From: Chloroflexota bacterium
GTDB lineage: Bacteria; Chloroflexota; Dormibacteria; CF-121
Direction: 5' to 3'
Assembly: GCA_005889285.1 (NCBI GenBank)
Contig: VBFF01000029.1
Span: 1-29,531 of the forward strand
Length of the DNA stretch: 29,531 nt
In this document: one piece after another, positions 1 to 7,756 of the stretch
Layout: every line of letters begins with the position of its first letter
How positions within the stretch are numbered: position 1 is the stretch's first letter
Notes under the pieces: model-generated
What the model saw: only the letters and a program-made list of their open reading frames with translations
Database searches by the model: none
What the model was told of the DNA's origin: nothing
Program-made: the position numbers and the translations under genes

Positions 1-537
1 GAGCGCCTCCTCGACCGCAATCCCAAGCAGCTGGTGACCGAGCTGGCGGAATTCAAGAACAGTGTTCGCAATGCCCTCGAGGAAACGCGCCAGCTGATCT
101 TCGACTTGCGGCCGATGACGCTCGACGACCTCGGCCTGGTCCCGACGCTGCGAAAGTTCATCAAGGAATACGGCGATCGCTACGGTCTGGCCACCCGCTT
201 CAACGTGGTCGGCCAGGAGCGCCGCTTGCCGGGCAATACCGAGGGTGTCCTCTTCCGCATCATCCAGGAGGCCCTTACCAACGTCCACAAGCACGCGCGC
301 GCGAAGATGGCGGAGGTCACCATGAACCTGCAACCGTCCCGCGTCTCGGTGACGGTCAAGGACGATGGCCAGGGATTCGATGTGGCCCGCACCGAGGCCA
401 ACCTGCACAAAAACAAGAACCTGGGACTGCTCTCCATGCGCGAGCGTGCCGAGCTGGAGAAGGGGACGCTCGAGATTCGCTCGCAACCGGGCCGGGGAAC
501 CGAGGTCAAGGTCGAGATCGCGCTGCCCAAGCGCTAG
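1..537 (+). CDS. Sensor histidine kinase, DegS/NarX type (5' truncated)
   Basis: The reading frame is open from the first base of the window, so the N-terminal sensor part lies outside it. What is visible is the end of a HisKA_3-type dimerisation segment (EETRQLIFDLRP, then DDLGL) followed by a complete HATPase_c domain. That domain shows the N box (IIQEALTNVHKHA), the G1 box (DDGQGFD) and the G2-like stretch LGLLSMRERAE, ending in GRGTEVKVEIALPKR. These are the marks of the DegS/NarX/LiaS family, which normally phosphorylates NarL-type response regulators. No such regulator follows here. The next regulator-like protein is the receiver-MinD fusion encoded at 1864, so a link to Tad pilus control is possible but unproven. 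The phosphoacceptor histidine lies upstream of the window and cannot be checked. Confidence 0.9.
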   Translation, partial: ERLLDRNPKQLVTELAEFKNSVRNALEETRQLIFDLRPMTLDDLGLVPTLRKFIKEYGDRYGLATRFNVVGQERRLPGNTEGVLFRIIQEALTNVHKHARAKMAEVTMNLQPSRVSVTVKDDGQGFDVARTEANLHKNKNLGLLSMRERAELEKGTLEIRSQPGRGTEVKVEIALPKR

Positions 538-697
538 ATAGGGGATCGCGGAAACGGCGTTCGCAACCTAGGCGATTCCTGTTACGGAGTCGTCAAAAGT
601 TCTTAGCTGTTCCTCTGCCCGGGTTTCGTTGATTTGAACGCGGGCCAGTGTGAAACTGGGTCCTGTTCGATCTACTCCACAAGGAGGTGAAACTAGC

Positions 698-877
698 ATG
701 TTGACCAACTTTTATCTCAAGCTTCGCGCTCTGCTCAACCGTGAGGAAGGGCAGGGTATGGTCGAGTACGCCCTTATCCTCGTCTTGATCGCGGTGGTCG
801 TGATCGTAGTCCTGATCATCCTCGGCAACCAGGTCAAGAACGTCTTCTGCAACATCTCGGGCGGCCTGGGCCAGTAA
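698..877 (+). CDS. flp: Flp/Tad-type pilin precursor
   Basis: This 59-residue protein has the plan of a Flp type IVb pilin. A short basic leader ends in Gly18, and the processed part begins QGMVEYALI, giving the expected Glu5-Tyr6 pair after cleavage by a TadV/CpaA prepilin peptidase. A single hydrophobic helix (about residues 24-45) and a short polar tail follow. The start is set by an ideal Shine-Dalgarno sequence, AAGGAGGTGA at 681-690, 7 nt before the ATG; an in-frame GTG upstream at 650 lacks this. The single Cys in the tail (CNIS) is notable but unexplained. The gene is followed at once by a strong terminator, so it can be transcribed separately as the abundant structural subunit. No prepilin peptidase gene is present in the window. 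Confidence 0.92.
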   Translation: MLTNFYLKLRALLNREEGQGMVEYALILVLIAVVVIVVLIILGNQVKNVFCNISGGLGQ

Positions 878-901
878 GCCCTTTTCGTTCTTGGGAGCAA
901 C

Positions 902-937
902 AAGAGAGCCTGCGCAAGCGGGCTCTCTTTCTTTTTC
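902..937 (+). terminator. Rho-independent terminator after the pilin gene
   Basis: A perfect 9-bp stem (AAGAGAGCC paired with GGCTCTCTT) with a 10-nt loop is followed by a T-rich run (TTCTTTTTC). It lies 25 nt past the pilin stop codon. It should end or reduce transcription before cpaB. Confidence 0.85.
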
Positions 938-1034
938 CGGCTTGCGCAAGGAAGGGCGCTCGCCGATAGATACATGACCCGAAGGAGCGTCACGCCTTGG
1001 AGCGAGGGCGCCGAGTTTTCAGGAGGTGAGTCGA

Positions 1035-1781
1035 TTGGCGACGGAGGTTAAGCCGAAGAGCAACCGCATCCTCTTGATCTTCGGTGTTTTCCTTGCCATT
1101 GTGGCGTTTGGAGGGGCCTTGCTCGTTGGCAGAACCTCGGGCGGCGCTGTGTCGGTCGGCGGATCGAGGAACGTGCCGGCGGTGATAGCCAAACAGGATA
1201 TTCCGGCGTCGACGCAGATTACGGCTGCCATGGTCGACATTCAGCAGTTCTCAGCGGAGCAGGCGCCGCCCTACGCGTTCCGGGCGAAGGACCTGGTCGT
1301 CGGCAAGTTCGCGGCGATCCCGATCCACACCGGCTCGGCGATCATCGACTATGACGTCGTCAGCGACGTCAGCGGCGTGCAGCCGGCGAAGCAGGCGTTC
1401 CTGCCCATTCCCGCCGGGATGGTCGCCGTGCAGATCCCGACCGGTGAGCTGGTCGGCGTGGGCGGGTACATCCAGCCCGACGACCGGATCGACGTGCTCG
1501 TCAGCTATCAGCCAAAGGGTGCCCCGCAGGCACTGACCAAGACCAGCTTTACCAACCTCCACGTGATCCGCGTTGGCCCGGCCGGCGGTGCCAACACCCG
1601 TGGAATCAGCTCCAGCCTGACCGTCATCGTGACCCTCAAGCAGGCCGAGGACCTGAAGTGGGCGCTGGACAACACCAACTACAAGTTCGTGCTCAAGTCG
1701 GTCAAGGACTACGACGTCCCCGACCCGGACACCAGCTCGACCTCGATGGACAGCTTCACCAGCACGTATCGCATCCGCTAG
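1035..1781 (+). CDS. cpaB: Tad pilus assembly protein CpaB/RcpC
   Basis: This 248-residue protein is anchored by one N-terminal membrane helix (about residues 11-33). A SAF domain follows (about 45-105, beginning VPAVIAKQDIPASTQIT), then an RcpC/CpaB region with the typical IPAGMVAVQIPTGE and DDRIDVLVSY segments. In diderm Tad systems this protein works at the periplasmic secretin. Here no secretin gene is seen, so a role at the outer face of the cytoplasmic membrane or in the wall is more likely. The start is taken as TTG at 1035 because AGGAGGTGA (1021-1029) lies 5 nt before it. A GTG at 1026 is in frame but falls inside that Shine-Dalgarno sequence. A hairpin terminator lies 30 nt downstream. 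Confidence 0.88.
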   Translation: MATEVKPKSNRILLIFGVFLAIVAFGGALLVGRTSGGAVSVGGSRNVPAVIAKQDIPASTQITAAMVDIQQFSAEQAPPYAFRAKDLVVGKFAAIPIHTGSAIIDYDVVSDVSGVQPAKQAFLPIPAGMVAVQIPTGELVGVGGYIQPDDRIDVLVSYQPKGAPQALTKTSFTNLHVIRVGPAGGANTRGISSSLTVIVTLKQAEDLKWALDNTNYKFVLKSVKDYDVPDPDTSSTSMDSFTSTYRIR

Positions 1782-1811
1782 GACCACATTCGGAAAAAAC
1801 GTTGACAGGCT

Positions 1812-1849
1812 CCCCGCGAAATCGGAAGATTTCGCGGGGTGCTTTCTTT
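1812..1849 (+). terminator. Strong hairpin terminator between cpaB and cpaE
   Basis: A perfect 12-bp inverted repeat (CCCCGCGAAATC and GATTTCGCGGGG) closes a GGAA tetraloop and is followed by TGCTTTCTTT. It sits 14 nt before the cpaE ATG, so cpaE transcription needs read-through or its own start. Confidence 0.85.
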
Positions 1850-1863
1850 AACGAGATGATCAG

Positions 1864-3132
1864 ATGAGCGAGCCAATCAAGGTCCTGATCGTGGACGACA
1901 TCGCCAGCACCCTGGATAACCTCCAGAAACTGCTCTCCTTCGAGCCGGACATCCAGGTCGTCGGCACGGCCATGAACGGCAAGCAAGGCATCGAGCAGGC
2001 GCAGAAGCTGGCGCCGGACCTCGTCCTGATGGACGTCAACATGCCGATCATGGATGGCATCCAGGCCACCGAAACCCTGGCCCAGGAGGTCCCCGGATCA
2101 CCCGTCATCATCATGTCCGTCCAGGGCGAGCGCGACTACCTGAGGCGGGCCATGCAGTCAGGCGCCCGCGAGTTCCTGATCAAACCCTTCAGCGGGGATG
2201 AGCTGATCGCCAGCATCCGGCGGGTGTACCAGCTGGAGCAGAAGAAAGAGTCGTTCCTGGCCAAGACGGCGGCCGGCACGGAGAAGGCGCCCGCCCCGCC
2301 AACCGACGGCGAGACCCCCCGCCGGGGCGAGCACGGCCAGGTCTTCTTCTTCTACTCGGGCAAGGGCGGTGTCGGGAAGTCTCTGGTCGCGGCCAACCTG
2401 GCGGTCTCGATGGCGAACGAAACCAAGGGCAAGGTCGCGCTCGTCGACCTGGACCTGCAGTTTGGCGACATCGGGGTGCTCCTCAATCTCGATCACTCGC
2501 AGGGGATCACCGACTTGATCGAGAACATCGACCACATGGATCCCGAGTTCATCCGCGAGATCATGGTGGATGGGCCCTTCGGGATCAAGGTGCTGCTCCC
2601 ACCGATCAGTCCCGAGCTCGCCGACCTGGTCACGGTCGACCACGTCCGCCGCATCTTCAGCGAGCTGCGCAAGATGTTCGACTACATCATCGTCGACAGC
2701 TCCGCCCACCTGGGCGAGATCAACCTCGAAGTGCTGGACCATGCCGACCGCGTGGTGGTGGTCACCTCGCTGAGCATCCCGGCGATCAAGAACACCAAGC
2801 TGGCGTTGAAGATCTTCGACTCGCTCTCCATCCCTCCGGAGCGGGTCGTGCTCCTCCTGAACAAGTCCGACGCCCATTCGGAATTCAACAAGGAGAGCGT
2901 GGAAGCGAACCTCCGCTTTCCCATCGCCGGGCAGATCCCCAACGATCCCAAGCTGGTCATCAACTCGATCAACCGGGGGAATCCCTTCGTGACCACCCAC
3001 CCGGAGTCGGAGATCAGCCAGCGGATTCGCGAGCTGGTGGCCAAGCTGATGCCGGTGGTCCCGGCGGCCGCGGCGCCGGCGGCGGAGTCCGCCGAGAAGA
3101 AACCCCGCAAGGGTCTGTTCGCCCGCCGTTAG
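1864..3132 (+). CDS. cpaE: CpaE/TadZ-type receiver-MinD ATPase fusion
   Basis: This 422-residue protein has two domains. Residues 5-125 form a receiver domain with the full phosphorylation set: acidic pair Asp11/Asp12, acceptor Asp57 in LVLMDVNMP, Ser85 and Lys107 in LIKPF. After a Pro/Ala-rich linker (about 135-158), a MinD/ParA ATPase begins with the deviant Walker A KGGVGKS (Lys167, Lys172), followed by VALVDLDLQFGDIG and the Walker B-like FDYIIVDSS. A short basic tail (KKPRKGLFARR) could touch membrane or nucleic acid. CpaE/TadZ proteins place the Tad machine in the cell. In many the receiver is degenerate, but here it looks able to be phosphorylated. The ATG at 1864 has only a weak Shine-Dalgarno sequence and lies just after a terminator hairpin. 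Confidence 0.9.
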   Translation: MSEPIKVLIVDDIASTLDNLQKLLSFEPDIQVVGTAMNGKQGIEQAQKLAPDLVLMDVNMPIMDGIQATETLAQEVPGSPVIIMSVQGERDYLRRAMQSGAREFLIKPFSGDELIASIRRVYQLEQKKESFLAKTAAGTEKAPAPPTDGETPRRGEHGQVFFFYSGKGGVGKSLVAANLAVSMANETKGKVALVDLDLQFGDIGVLLNLDHSQGITDLIENIDHMDPEFIREIMVDGPFGIKVLLPPISPELADLVTVDHVRRIFSELRKMFDYIIVDSSAHLGEINLEVLDHADRVVVVTSLSIPAIKNTKLALKIFDSLSIPPERVVLLLNKSDAHSEFNKESVEANLRFPIAGQIPNDPKLVINSINRGNPFVTTHPESEISQRIRELVAKLMPVVPAAAAPAAESAEKKPRKGLFARR

Positions 3133-3232
3133 AAAGGTTGAGATGACCTCGCGGGCTTTCGCCTATCCTGCCGTACCACGCTGCGTCATCGAGTCGCTCC
3201 CATTTGTGGCGGCTCGAGGGACGGCCTGAGGC

Positions 3233-4654
3233 ATGTCACTCCTCGACCGCGTCCAGAAACAGCAGGGCCCGGATCCCAACGCGCCCCCCGACGGCGCCTA
3301 CGTTCCGCAAGCCGGACAGAATCCCCGCCAGGGACTGGCCGCCGCGACGCGCAGCCGGACCCCGTTCGAGCTCCAGGCCGAGCGGATCAAGAACCGCCTG
3401 CAGGCGCGCCTGATCGAGGAGTCGGCCGACGACTCCGGCGACGAGGACCGCGAGCAGCGGGCCGCCAAGATCACCGACGCCCTCACCACCGTGATCGCGG
3501 AGATGGGTCTCTCGTTGACCAAGCCGGAGAAGCAGCGCCTGCTCGACTCGGTCCTCAACGACTTCCTCGGGCTGGGCCCGATCGAGGCGCTGATCAGCGA
3601 CCCGACCATCACCGAGATCATGGTCAATGGGCCCGACCAGATTTTCGTCGAGCACAAAGGCAAGCTGACCCTCTCCAACGTCCAGTTCGAAAGCGAGGAC
3701 CAGCTGCGGCGGGTGATCGACCGGATCGTCTCCACCATCGGGCGGCGCATCGACGAGGGGTCGCCGATGGTTGATGCCCGGCTCAAAGACGGCTCGCGTG
3801 TCAACGTCATCATCCCGCCCCTGGCATTGAACGGGCCCATCCTGACCATCCGAAAGTTCTCGAAAGACCCCTACAAGATCACCGACCTGATCAAGTTCGG
3901 CACCATCACCGACCCCATGGCGCAGTTCGTGCGGGCCTGTGTCCGCTCCCGGCTGAACATGCTCGTCTCGGGCGGTACCGGGTCGGGGAAGACGACGACC
4001 CTCAACGTGCTCTCCAGCTTCATCCCGGAGGAGGAGCGCGTGGTGACGGTGGAGGATGCCGCCGAGCTGCAGCTCAACCAGGAGCACGTTGTAACGCTTG
4101 AGTCACGGCCGGCGACCGTCGAAGGACGCGGCCGGATCGCGATCCGGGATCTGGTGGTCAACGCCCTGCGCATGCGCCCGGATCGGATCGTGGTTGGCGA
4201 GTGCCGCGGTGGCGAGGCGCTGGACATGCTCCAGGCGATGAATACAGGCCATGACGGATCGTTGACGACTATTCACGCGAACTCGCCGCGTGACAGTTTG
4301 AACCGCCTAGAAACGTTGGTGTTGATGGCGGGTGCAGAACTGCCCTCCCGGGCCATCCGGGAACAGATCTCCTCCGCCATAAACGTCATCGTGCAGCAGA
4401 GCCGCTTGCGGGACGGGTCGCGGAAGATCATCGCCGTCAGCGAGGTGCTCGGACTGCACGGCGACCAGGTAAAGGTGCAGGACATATTCGTGTTCAAGCA
4501 GACAGGCGTCAGCGAAGACGGTAAGGTGCAGGGCTTCTTCACGGCCACCGGCATCATTCCGAAGTATTTCGACCACCTGCAGTCGTCAGGCGAGGGCGTG
4601 GCGAAGGAGATCTTCACGCCGGTGCCGGATCCTGCCGGAAAAGGAGGCCAGTAA
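3233..4654 (+). CDS. cpaF: Tad pilus secretion ATPase CpaF/TadA
   Basis: This 473-residue hexameric motor ATPase belongs to the PulE/VirB11 superfamily and powers assembly of the Flp pilus. The N-terminal part (about 1-100) is charged and helical. The N-domain follows (DFLGLGPIEALISDPTITEIMVNG), then the catalytic core: Walker A GGTGSGKT (247-254), Asp box VEDAAELQ, Walker B region RMRPDRIVVGECRGGEALDM and His box GSLTTIHANS. All nucleotide-binding motifs are intact. The ATG at 3233 lies 100 nt after cpaE, with no strong terminator between them. The stop codon directly abuts the tadB start, so the two genes are likely translationally coupled. A second CpaF-like gene lies at 7757. Confidence 0.95.
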   Translation: MSLLDRVQKQQGPDPNAPPDGAYVPQAGQNPRQGLAAATRSRTPFELQAERIKNRLQARLIEESADDSGDEDREQRAAKITDALTTVIAEMGLSLTKPEKQRLLDSVLNDFLGLGPIEALISDPTITEIMVNGPDQIFVEHKGKLTLSNVQFESEDQLRRVIDRIVSTIGRRIDEGSPMVDARLKDGSRVNVIIPPLALNGPILTIRKFSKDPYKITDLIKFGTITDPMAQFVRACVRSRLNMLVSGGTGSGKTTTLNVLSSFIPEEERVVTVEDAAELQLNQEHVVTLESRPATVEGRGRIAIRDLVVNALRMRPDRIVVGECRGGEALDMLQAMNTGHDGSLTTIHANSPRDSLNRLETLVLMAGAELPSRAIREQISSAINVIVQQSRLRDGSRKIIAVSEVLGLHGDQVKVQDIFVFKQTGVSEDGKVQGFFTATGIIPKYFDHLQSSGEGVAKEIFTPVPDPAGKGGQ

Positions 4655-5605
4655 GTGTCAATCCAGCTTGTCTTCGCGGCCATGGCAGCCATCGCGGCGC
4701 TGATCGTGGTCATGGCGCTGATGTCCAACAACCGGCAGCCGGGCAGTGAGGTCGAACTGCACATGGACAGCTACAACCCCGAGGCCAGCACCAAGAAAGG
4801 TGGCCTCTTCGAAGGGTTCCTGGAGAACTTCAACAAGAGCCTGACCCGCAACAAGGGCGGGCGGAGCTCGAAGCTGACCGACGAGCTGGCCAAGGCCGAC
4901 CTCAAGCTCCGCGTCTCGGAGTACGTGATGGTCATCGTCGGCCTGATCGTCCTGCTCTGCGCCGTCCTGTTCCTCCGCTTCCACAGCCCGATCCTCGCCC
5001 TGATCGGCATCCCGGTCGGCTACTTCGCTCCCGGGTTCTTCCTCAAGTTCCGGCAGCGCCGCCGGCTCAAGGCCTTCAACAACCAGCTGGGCGACACCGT
5101 CGTCCTGCTCTCCAACGCGCTCAAGGCCGGCTATTCGTTCGCGCAGGCGATGGCCACCATTGCCAAGAGCTCCTCCCCGCCGATGGCGGACGAGTTCAGC
5201 CGGGCGGTGCGCGAGATGAACCTGGGCGTCTCGGTCGACGACGCCTTGCAGCACATGGTCAAGCGCATCGAATCCGAAGACTTCGACCTGATGGTCACCG
5301 CGGTGCAAATCCACCGGGTGGTCGGTGGCAACCTCGCCGAGATCCTCGACACCATCGCCTTCACCATCCGGGAACGGATCCGGATCCAGGGCGAGATCCG
5401 CACCCTGACCGCGCAAGCCCGCGCCTCGGGCTACATCATCACCGGCCTGCCCTTCGCGCTGGCGCTGATCCTGACCTTTATTTCGCCGACCTACATCACG
5501 CCGCTCTTCCACGAATGGCTGGGCTACGTCCTCATCGGGATGGGCCTGGTCTCGATCGCGATCGGCTACGGCATCATCTCGAAAATCACGAACATCCAGG
5601 TGTAG
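4655..5605 (+). CDS. tadB: Tad pilus platform protein TadB (T2SS F family)
   Basis: This 316-residue inner-membrane platform protein starts at GTG 4655, directly after the cpaF stop, with Shine-Dalgarno AAAAGGAGG at 4640-4648. An N-terminal helix is followed by a charged cytoplasmic stretch, two helices around residues 88-130, the T2SSF domain (FNNQLGDTVVLLSNALKAGYSFAQAM, then VGGNLAEILDTIAFTIRER) and two C-terminal helices. The length and the ASGYIITGLPFALALILTFISP segment are typical of TadB, which sits with TadC at the base of the pilus and couples CpaF ATP hydrolysis to pilin polymerisation. Confidence 0.92.
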   Translation: MSIQLVFAAMAAIAALIVVMALMSNNRQPGSEVELHMDSYNPEASTKKGGLFEGFLENFNKSLTRNKGGRSSKLTDELAKADLKLRVSEYVMVIVGLIVLLCAVLFLRFHSPILALIGIPVGYFAPGFFLKFRQRRRLKAFNNQLGDTVVLLSNALKAGYSFAQAMATIAKSSSPPMADEFSRAVREMNLGVSVDDALQHMVKRIESEDFDLMVTAVQIHRVVGGNLAEILDTIAFTIRERIRIQGEIRTLTAQARASGYIITGLPFALALILTFISPTYITPLFHEWLGYVLIGMGLVSIAIGYGIISKITNIQV

Positions 5606-5608
5606 CGA

Positions 5609-6530
5609 ATGAGTATTTTCACTATCGTCTTCGCCTTCCTGGCCTTCGCCGGCATCATCATCGCGATGCAGGCCGTGACGGCCAAACCCCGACAGGACCT
5701 CATCGCGGAACGCCTGGCGCAGTATCGCGACCACAACCTGACGCTCGACGAAATCGAGCTCTCGCTGCCGTTCAGCGAGCGCTTCATCAAGCCGGTGCTG
5801 GAGCGGCTGGGCAGCTTGCTCACCGCCCGCATGGCGAAGAACCGCCAGGTCGTCGTCCAGAACAAGATCAACCTCGCCGGCCGGCCCTACGCGCTCAGCG
5901 TCAACGGCCTCGAGGTCGTCAAGGTGATCGTCGGCATCGTCATCGCCCTGGTGGCCCTGGGCCTGGTCGGGGTGATGGGGGTCACGAGCCTTCCGCTCAA
6001 GGGGGCGGCACTCGGCGTCGGCTTCCTGCTCGGTCGCTTCCTCCCCGACGTCTGGCTCAACAACAAGATCAAGGGGCGGCAGAAAGAGTTGCGGTTGGCG
6101 CTGCCCAACGCGCTCGACCTGCTGACCATTTCGGTCGAGGCCGGCCTTGGCTTCGACGCCGCCATCGGGCGGCTCACGGAAAAGTTCAAGAACGCGCTCT
6201 CTGATGAGTTCGCGCAGGTGCTCAACGAGATCCGGCTCGGCCGGCCTCGTCTGGAGGCGCTCGATGACATGGGTCGCCGCTCCGGTGTCGAGGAGCTGCA
6301 CACCTTCATCCAGGCGCTGATCCAGTCGGAACAGCTCGGTGTCGGTATCGCGAAAGTGCTCCGCATCCAGTCGGAAGAGATGCGGCGCCGCCGCCGTCAG
6401 CGAGCCGAAGGCCGCGCAGGCCCCGCTGAAAATGCTCTTCCCGATGATCGGCTGCATCTTCCCGACCCTGTTCATCGTGCTGATGGGCCCAGCAGTGATC
6501 ATTATTATCCATACGTTTCAACATAAATAA
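5609..6530 (+). CDS. tadC: Tad pilus platform protein TadC, apparent frameshift near 6410
   Basis: This is the second T2SSF platform protein, 3 nt after tadB. The frame starting at 5609 encodes the membrane helices and the T2SSF core (LPNALDLLTISVEAGLGFDAAI, then EQLGVGIAKVLRIQSEEMRRRRRQRAE). At codon GAA 6407-6409 it departs from the family, and a hydrophilic tail of about 38 residues runs to 6526. The +1 frame from 6411 instead gives the expected ending: AAQAPLKMLFPMIGCIFP, then a membrane helix and HTFQHK, with stop at 6530. Joined, the product would be about 306 residues, the normal TadC length. A two-base loss turning GAGAAG into GAAG would explain it. A sequencing error, a recent mutation or recoding are all possible. 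Without the shift, the protein loses its last membrane helix. Confidence 0.85.
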
Positions 6531-6705
6531 GCAGAACAGCGAGCCCGCAGGGCGAGCCGCGCTTTCGCGCGTAATGCGCCGGCGCCGCATGCGGCTCGTG
6601 CGAGCACACGAGCGCACGTTCTTATGCGCGAGTGCGCCGCGAGCCGCTGGACGGCGCACCGGCGCAATAAGTCTCTGCGTAACTGCGTTTGTCGGGTAAG
6701 CGCGA
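6531..6705. repeat. GC-rich intergenic region with nested inverted repeats
   Basis: No credible gene lies here. The stretch contains CGAGCCGC (6553-6560) facing GCGGCTCG (6591-6598), the perfect palindrome GCGCCGGCGC (6576-6585), CTCGTG/CACGAG (6595-6600 and 6607-6612), and GTGCGCCG/CGGCGCAC (6632-6639 and 6652-6659). GCGAGCCGC occurs directly repeated at 6552 and 6639. No T-run follows any stem, so a simple terminator is unlikely. It could be a REP-like element or a structured RNA. Confidence 0.5.
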
Positions 6706-6711
6706 TATAAT
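6706..6711 (+). promoter_or_regulatory. Candidate -10 box for the DUF192-comF unit
   Basis: A perfect TATAAT lies 18 nt before the TTG start at 6730, with GGAG (6718-6721) as a Shine-Dalgarno sequence between them. No convincing -35 box is seen at the usual spacing. Confidence 0.5.
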
Positions 6712-6729
6712 CAACACGGAGAAAGAGTT

Positions 6730-7071
6730 TTGCGACTAACAAAACAAGACGGGTCCATCGTCGCCGAGCCGCTCGAGGTGGCGAGCAATTTCATCACCGC
6801 GGGGATGGGCTTGATGGGTCGGGCGCGGCTACCGGAGAACGGCGGGCTGATGATCAATGGCTGCAATGGCATCCACATGATGTTCATGCGCTTCCCCATC
6901 GATGCCGTCTTCGTCGACAAGAAGGGTGTCGTCGTGAAGACCTACGAGCGGCTGCTGCCCTGGATCGGGATGGTGCCCTTCGTCTGGCGGGCTGATAGGG
7001 TCGCCGAGCTTCCGGCCGGCACGATCCGCCGCCTCGTCATCAAGCCGGGCGACCAGCTTCTGGTCGCCTGA
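6730..7071 (+). CDS. DUF192 family protein
   Basis: This 113-residue protein is recognisable as DUF192 from the middle and end of the domain: GLMGRARLPENGGLMI, then MMFMRFPIDAVFVDKKGVVVKTYERLLPW and the C-terminal stretch AELPAGTIRRLVIKPGD. The family's biochemical role is unknown. Many members carry a signal peptide, but this one does not and should be cytoplasmic. The start is TTG, supported by GGAG 8 nt upstream and by the N-terminus beginning directly before the domain. The comF-like gene begins 1 nt after the stop, so the two are probably co-transcribed. Confidence 0.85.
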   Translation: MRLTKQDGSIVAEPLEVASNFITAGMGLMGRARLPENGGLMINGCNGIHMMFMRFPIDAVFVDKKGVVVKTYERLLPWIGMVPFVWRADRVAELPAGTIRRLVIKPGDQLLVA

Positions 7072-7072
7072 G

Positions 7073-7702
7073 GTGAGCCTGCTCGACTTGATCTTTCCGC
7101 CGCGCTGCGGCGGCTGTGGCGCCTATGGCGCACCGTGGTGTGTCGCCTGCGCCGGGACGCTGCGACCTCCCTCGGCGACCACGCTGGCCGGCATCCCGCT
7201 GGTGGCGGCGAGCCGGTTCGACGGGCCGCTGCAGCAGGCGATCCATACCTACAAGTACCGGCCGCGGCCGCAGCTGGCGTCGGTGCTCGCGCCACCCCTG
7301 GGTCGCGCCGTCGTGACCGCCGGACTATTGATGCCGGCCCTCACCTTTGTGCCGCTCCATCCCCGACGCCAGCGCGAGCGCGGCTTCAACCAGGCGCAGC
7401 GGCTGGCCGCCGAGCTTGCCAGTGCGCTGGGCATCCCGCTGGTCAGCGGTCTGACCCGCGTTCGCGCCACGCCCGCCCAGGTGGGCTTGAGCCAGGCCGA
7501 GCGGAGGGCCAATCTGGCGGGAGCCTTCCGCTGGAGCGGCCCCCAGCCTCCCGGGGACCACCTGGGGCTCGTCGACGACGTTTGTACCACCGGCGCCACC
7601 CTGACGTCCGCCGCCGAGGCGGTAGCCGAAGCTGGCGGCTCGATCGGGGCCTTCCTGGTGCTGGCGGTCGCGCAAACTTTGCCGGCGGTCGCCGTTACAT
7701 AG
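7073..7702 (+). CDS. comF: ComF-type phosphoribosyltransferase
   Basis: This 209-residue protein begins with a Cys4 zinc-binding motif (C12, C15, C23, C26 in PRCGGCGAYGAPWCVAC). It continues as a type I phosphoribosyltransferase fold with YKYRPRPQLA, the basic LHPRRQRERGFNQA segment and the PRPP-binding loop LVDDVCTTGATL. ComF proteins are needed for natural DNA uptake in several bacteria, where they act on the cytoplasmic side with the ComFA helicase; others in this broad family have no competence role. No comEA, comEC or comFA gene is in view. The GTG start is 1 nt after the DUF192 stop. The next gene, 54 nt on, is an orphan CpaF-type ATPase. Confidence 0.88.
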   Translation: MSLLDLIFPPRCGGCGAYGAPWCVACAGTLRPPSATTLAGIPLVAASRFDGPLQQAIHTYKYRPRPQLASVLAPPLGRAVVTAGLLMPALTFVPLHPRRQRERGFNQAQRLAAELASALGIPLVSGLTRVRATPAQVGLSQAERRANLAGAFRWSGPQPPGDHLGLVDDVCTTGATLTSAAEAVAEAGGSIGAFLVLAVAQTLPAVAVT

Positions 7703-7756
7703 CCCGGGACAGTCGGCCTGTCCACGGATTTTCTGTCTTGGGGGATTGTGACTTAG

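Noticed and set aside
650-697. Upstream GTG start for the pilin
   Set aside because: It would include the Shine-Dalgarno sequence in the coding region and spoil the short pilin leader.
1802-1830. TTGACA followed at 17 bp by GAAGAT as a promoter for cpaE
   Set aside because: The -10 is poor and falls inside the terminator stem-loop, so I do not call it.
4658-6502. Long open frame of 614 codons on the minus strand opposite tadB and tadC
   Set aside because: It is a mirror of GC-rich codon use; its product is Asp/Arg/Gln/His-rich without a domain, and both plus-strand genes are clearly real.
7707-7723. GGACAG/CTGTCC hairpin between comF and the second cpaF
   Set aside because: Only 6 bp and no T-run; too weak to call a terminator.
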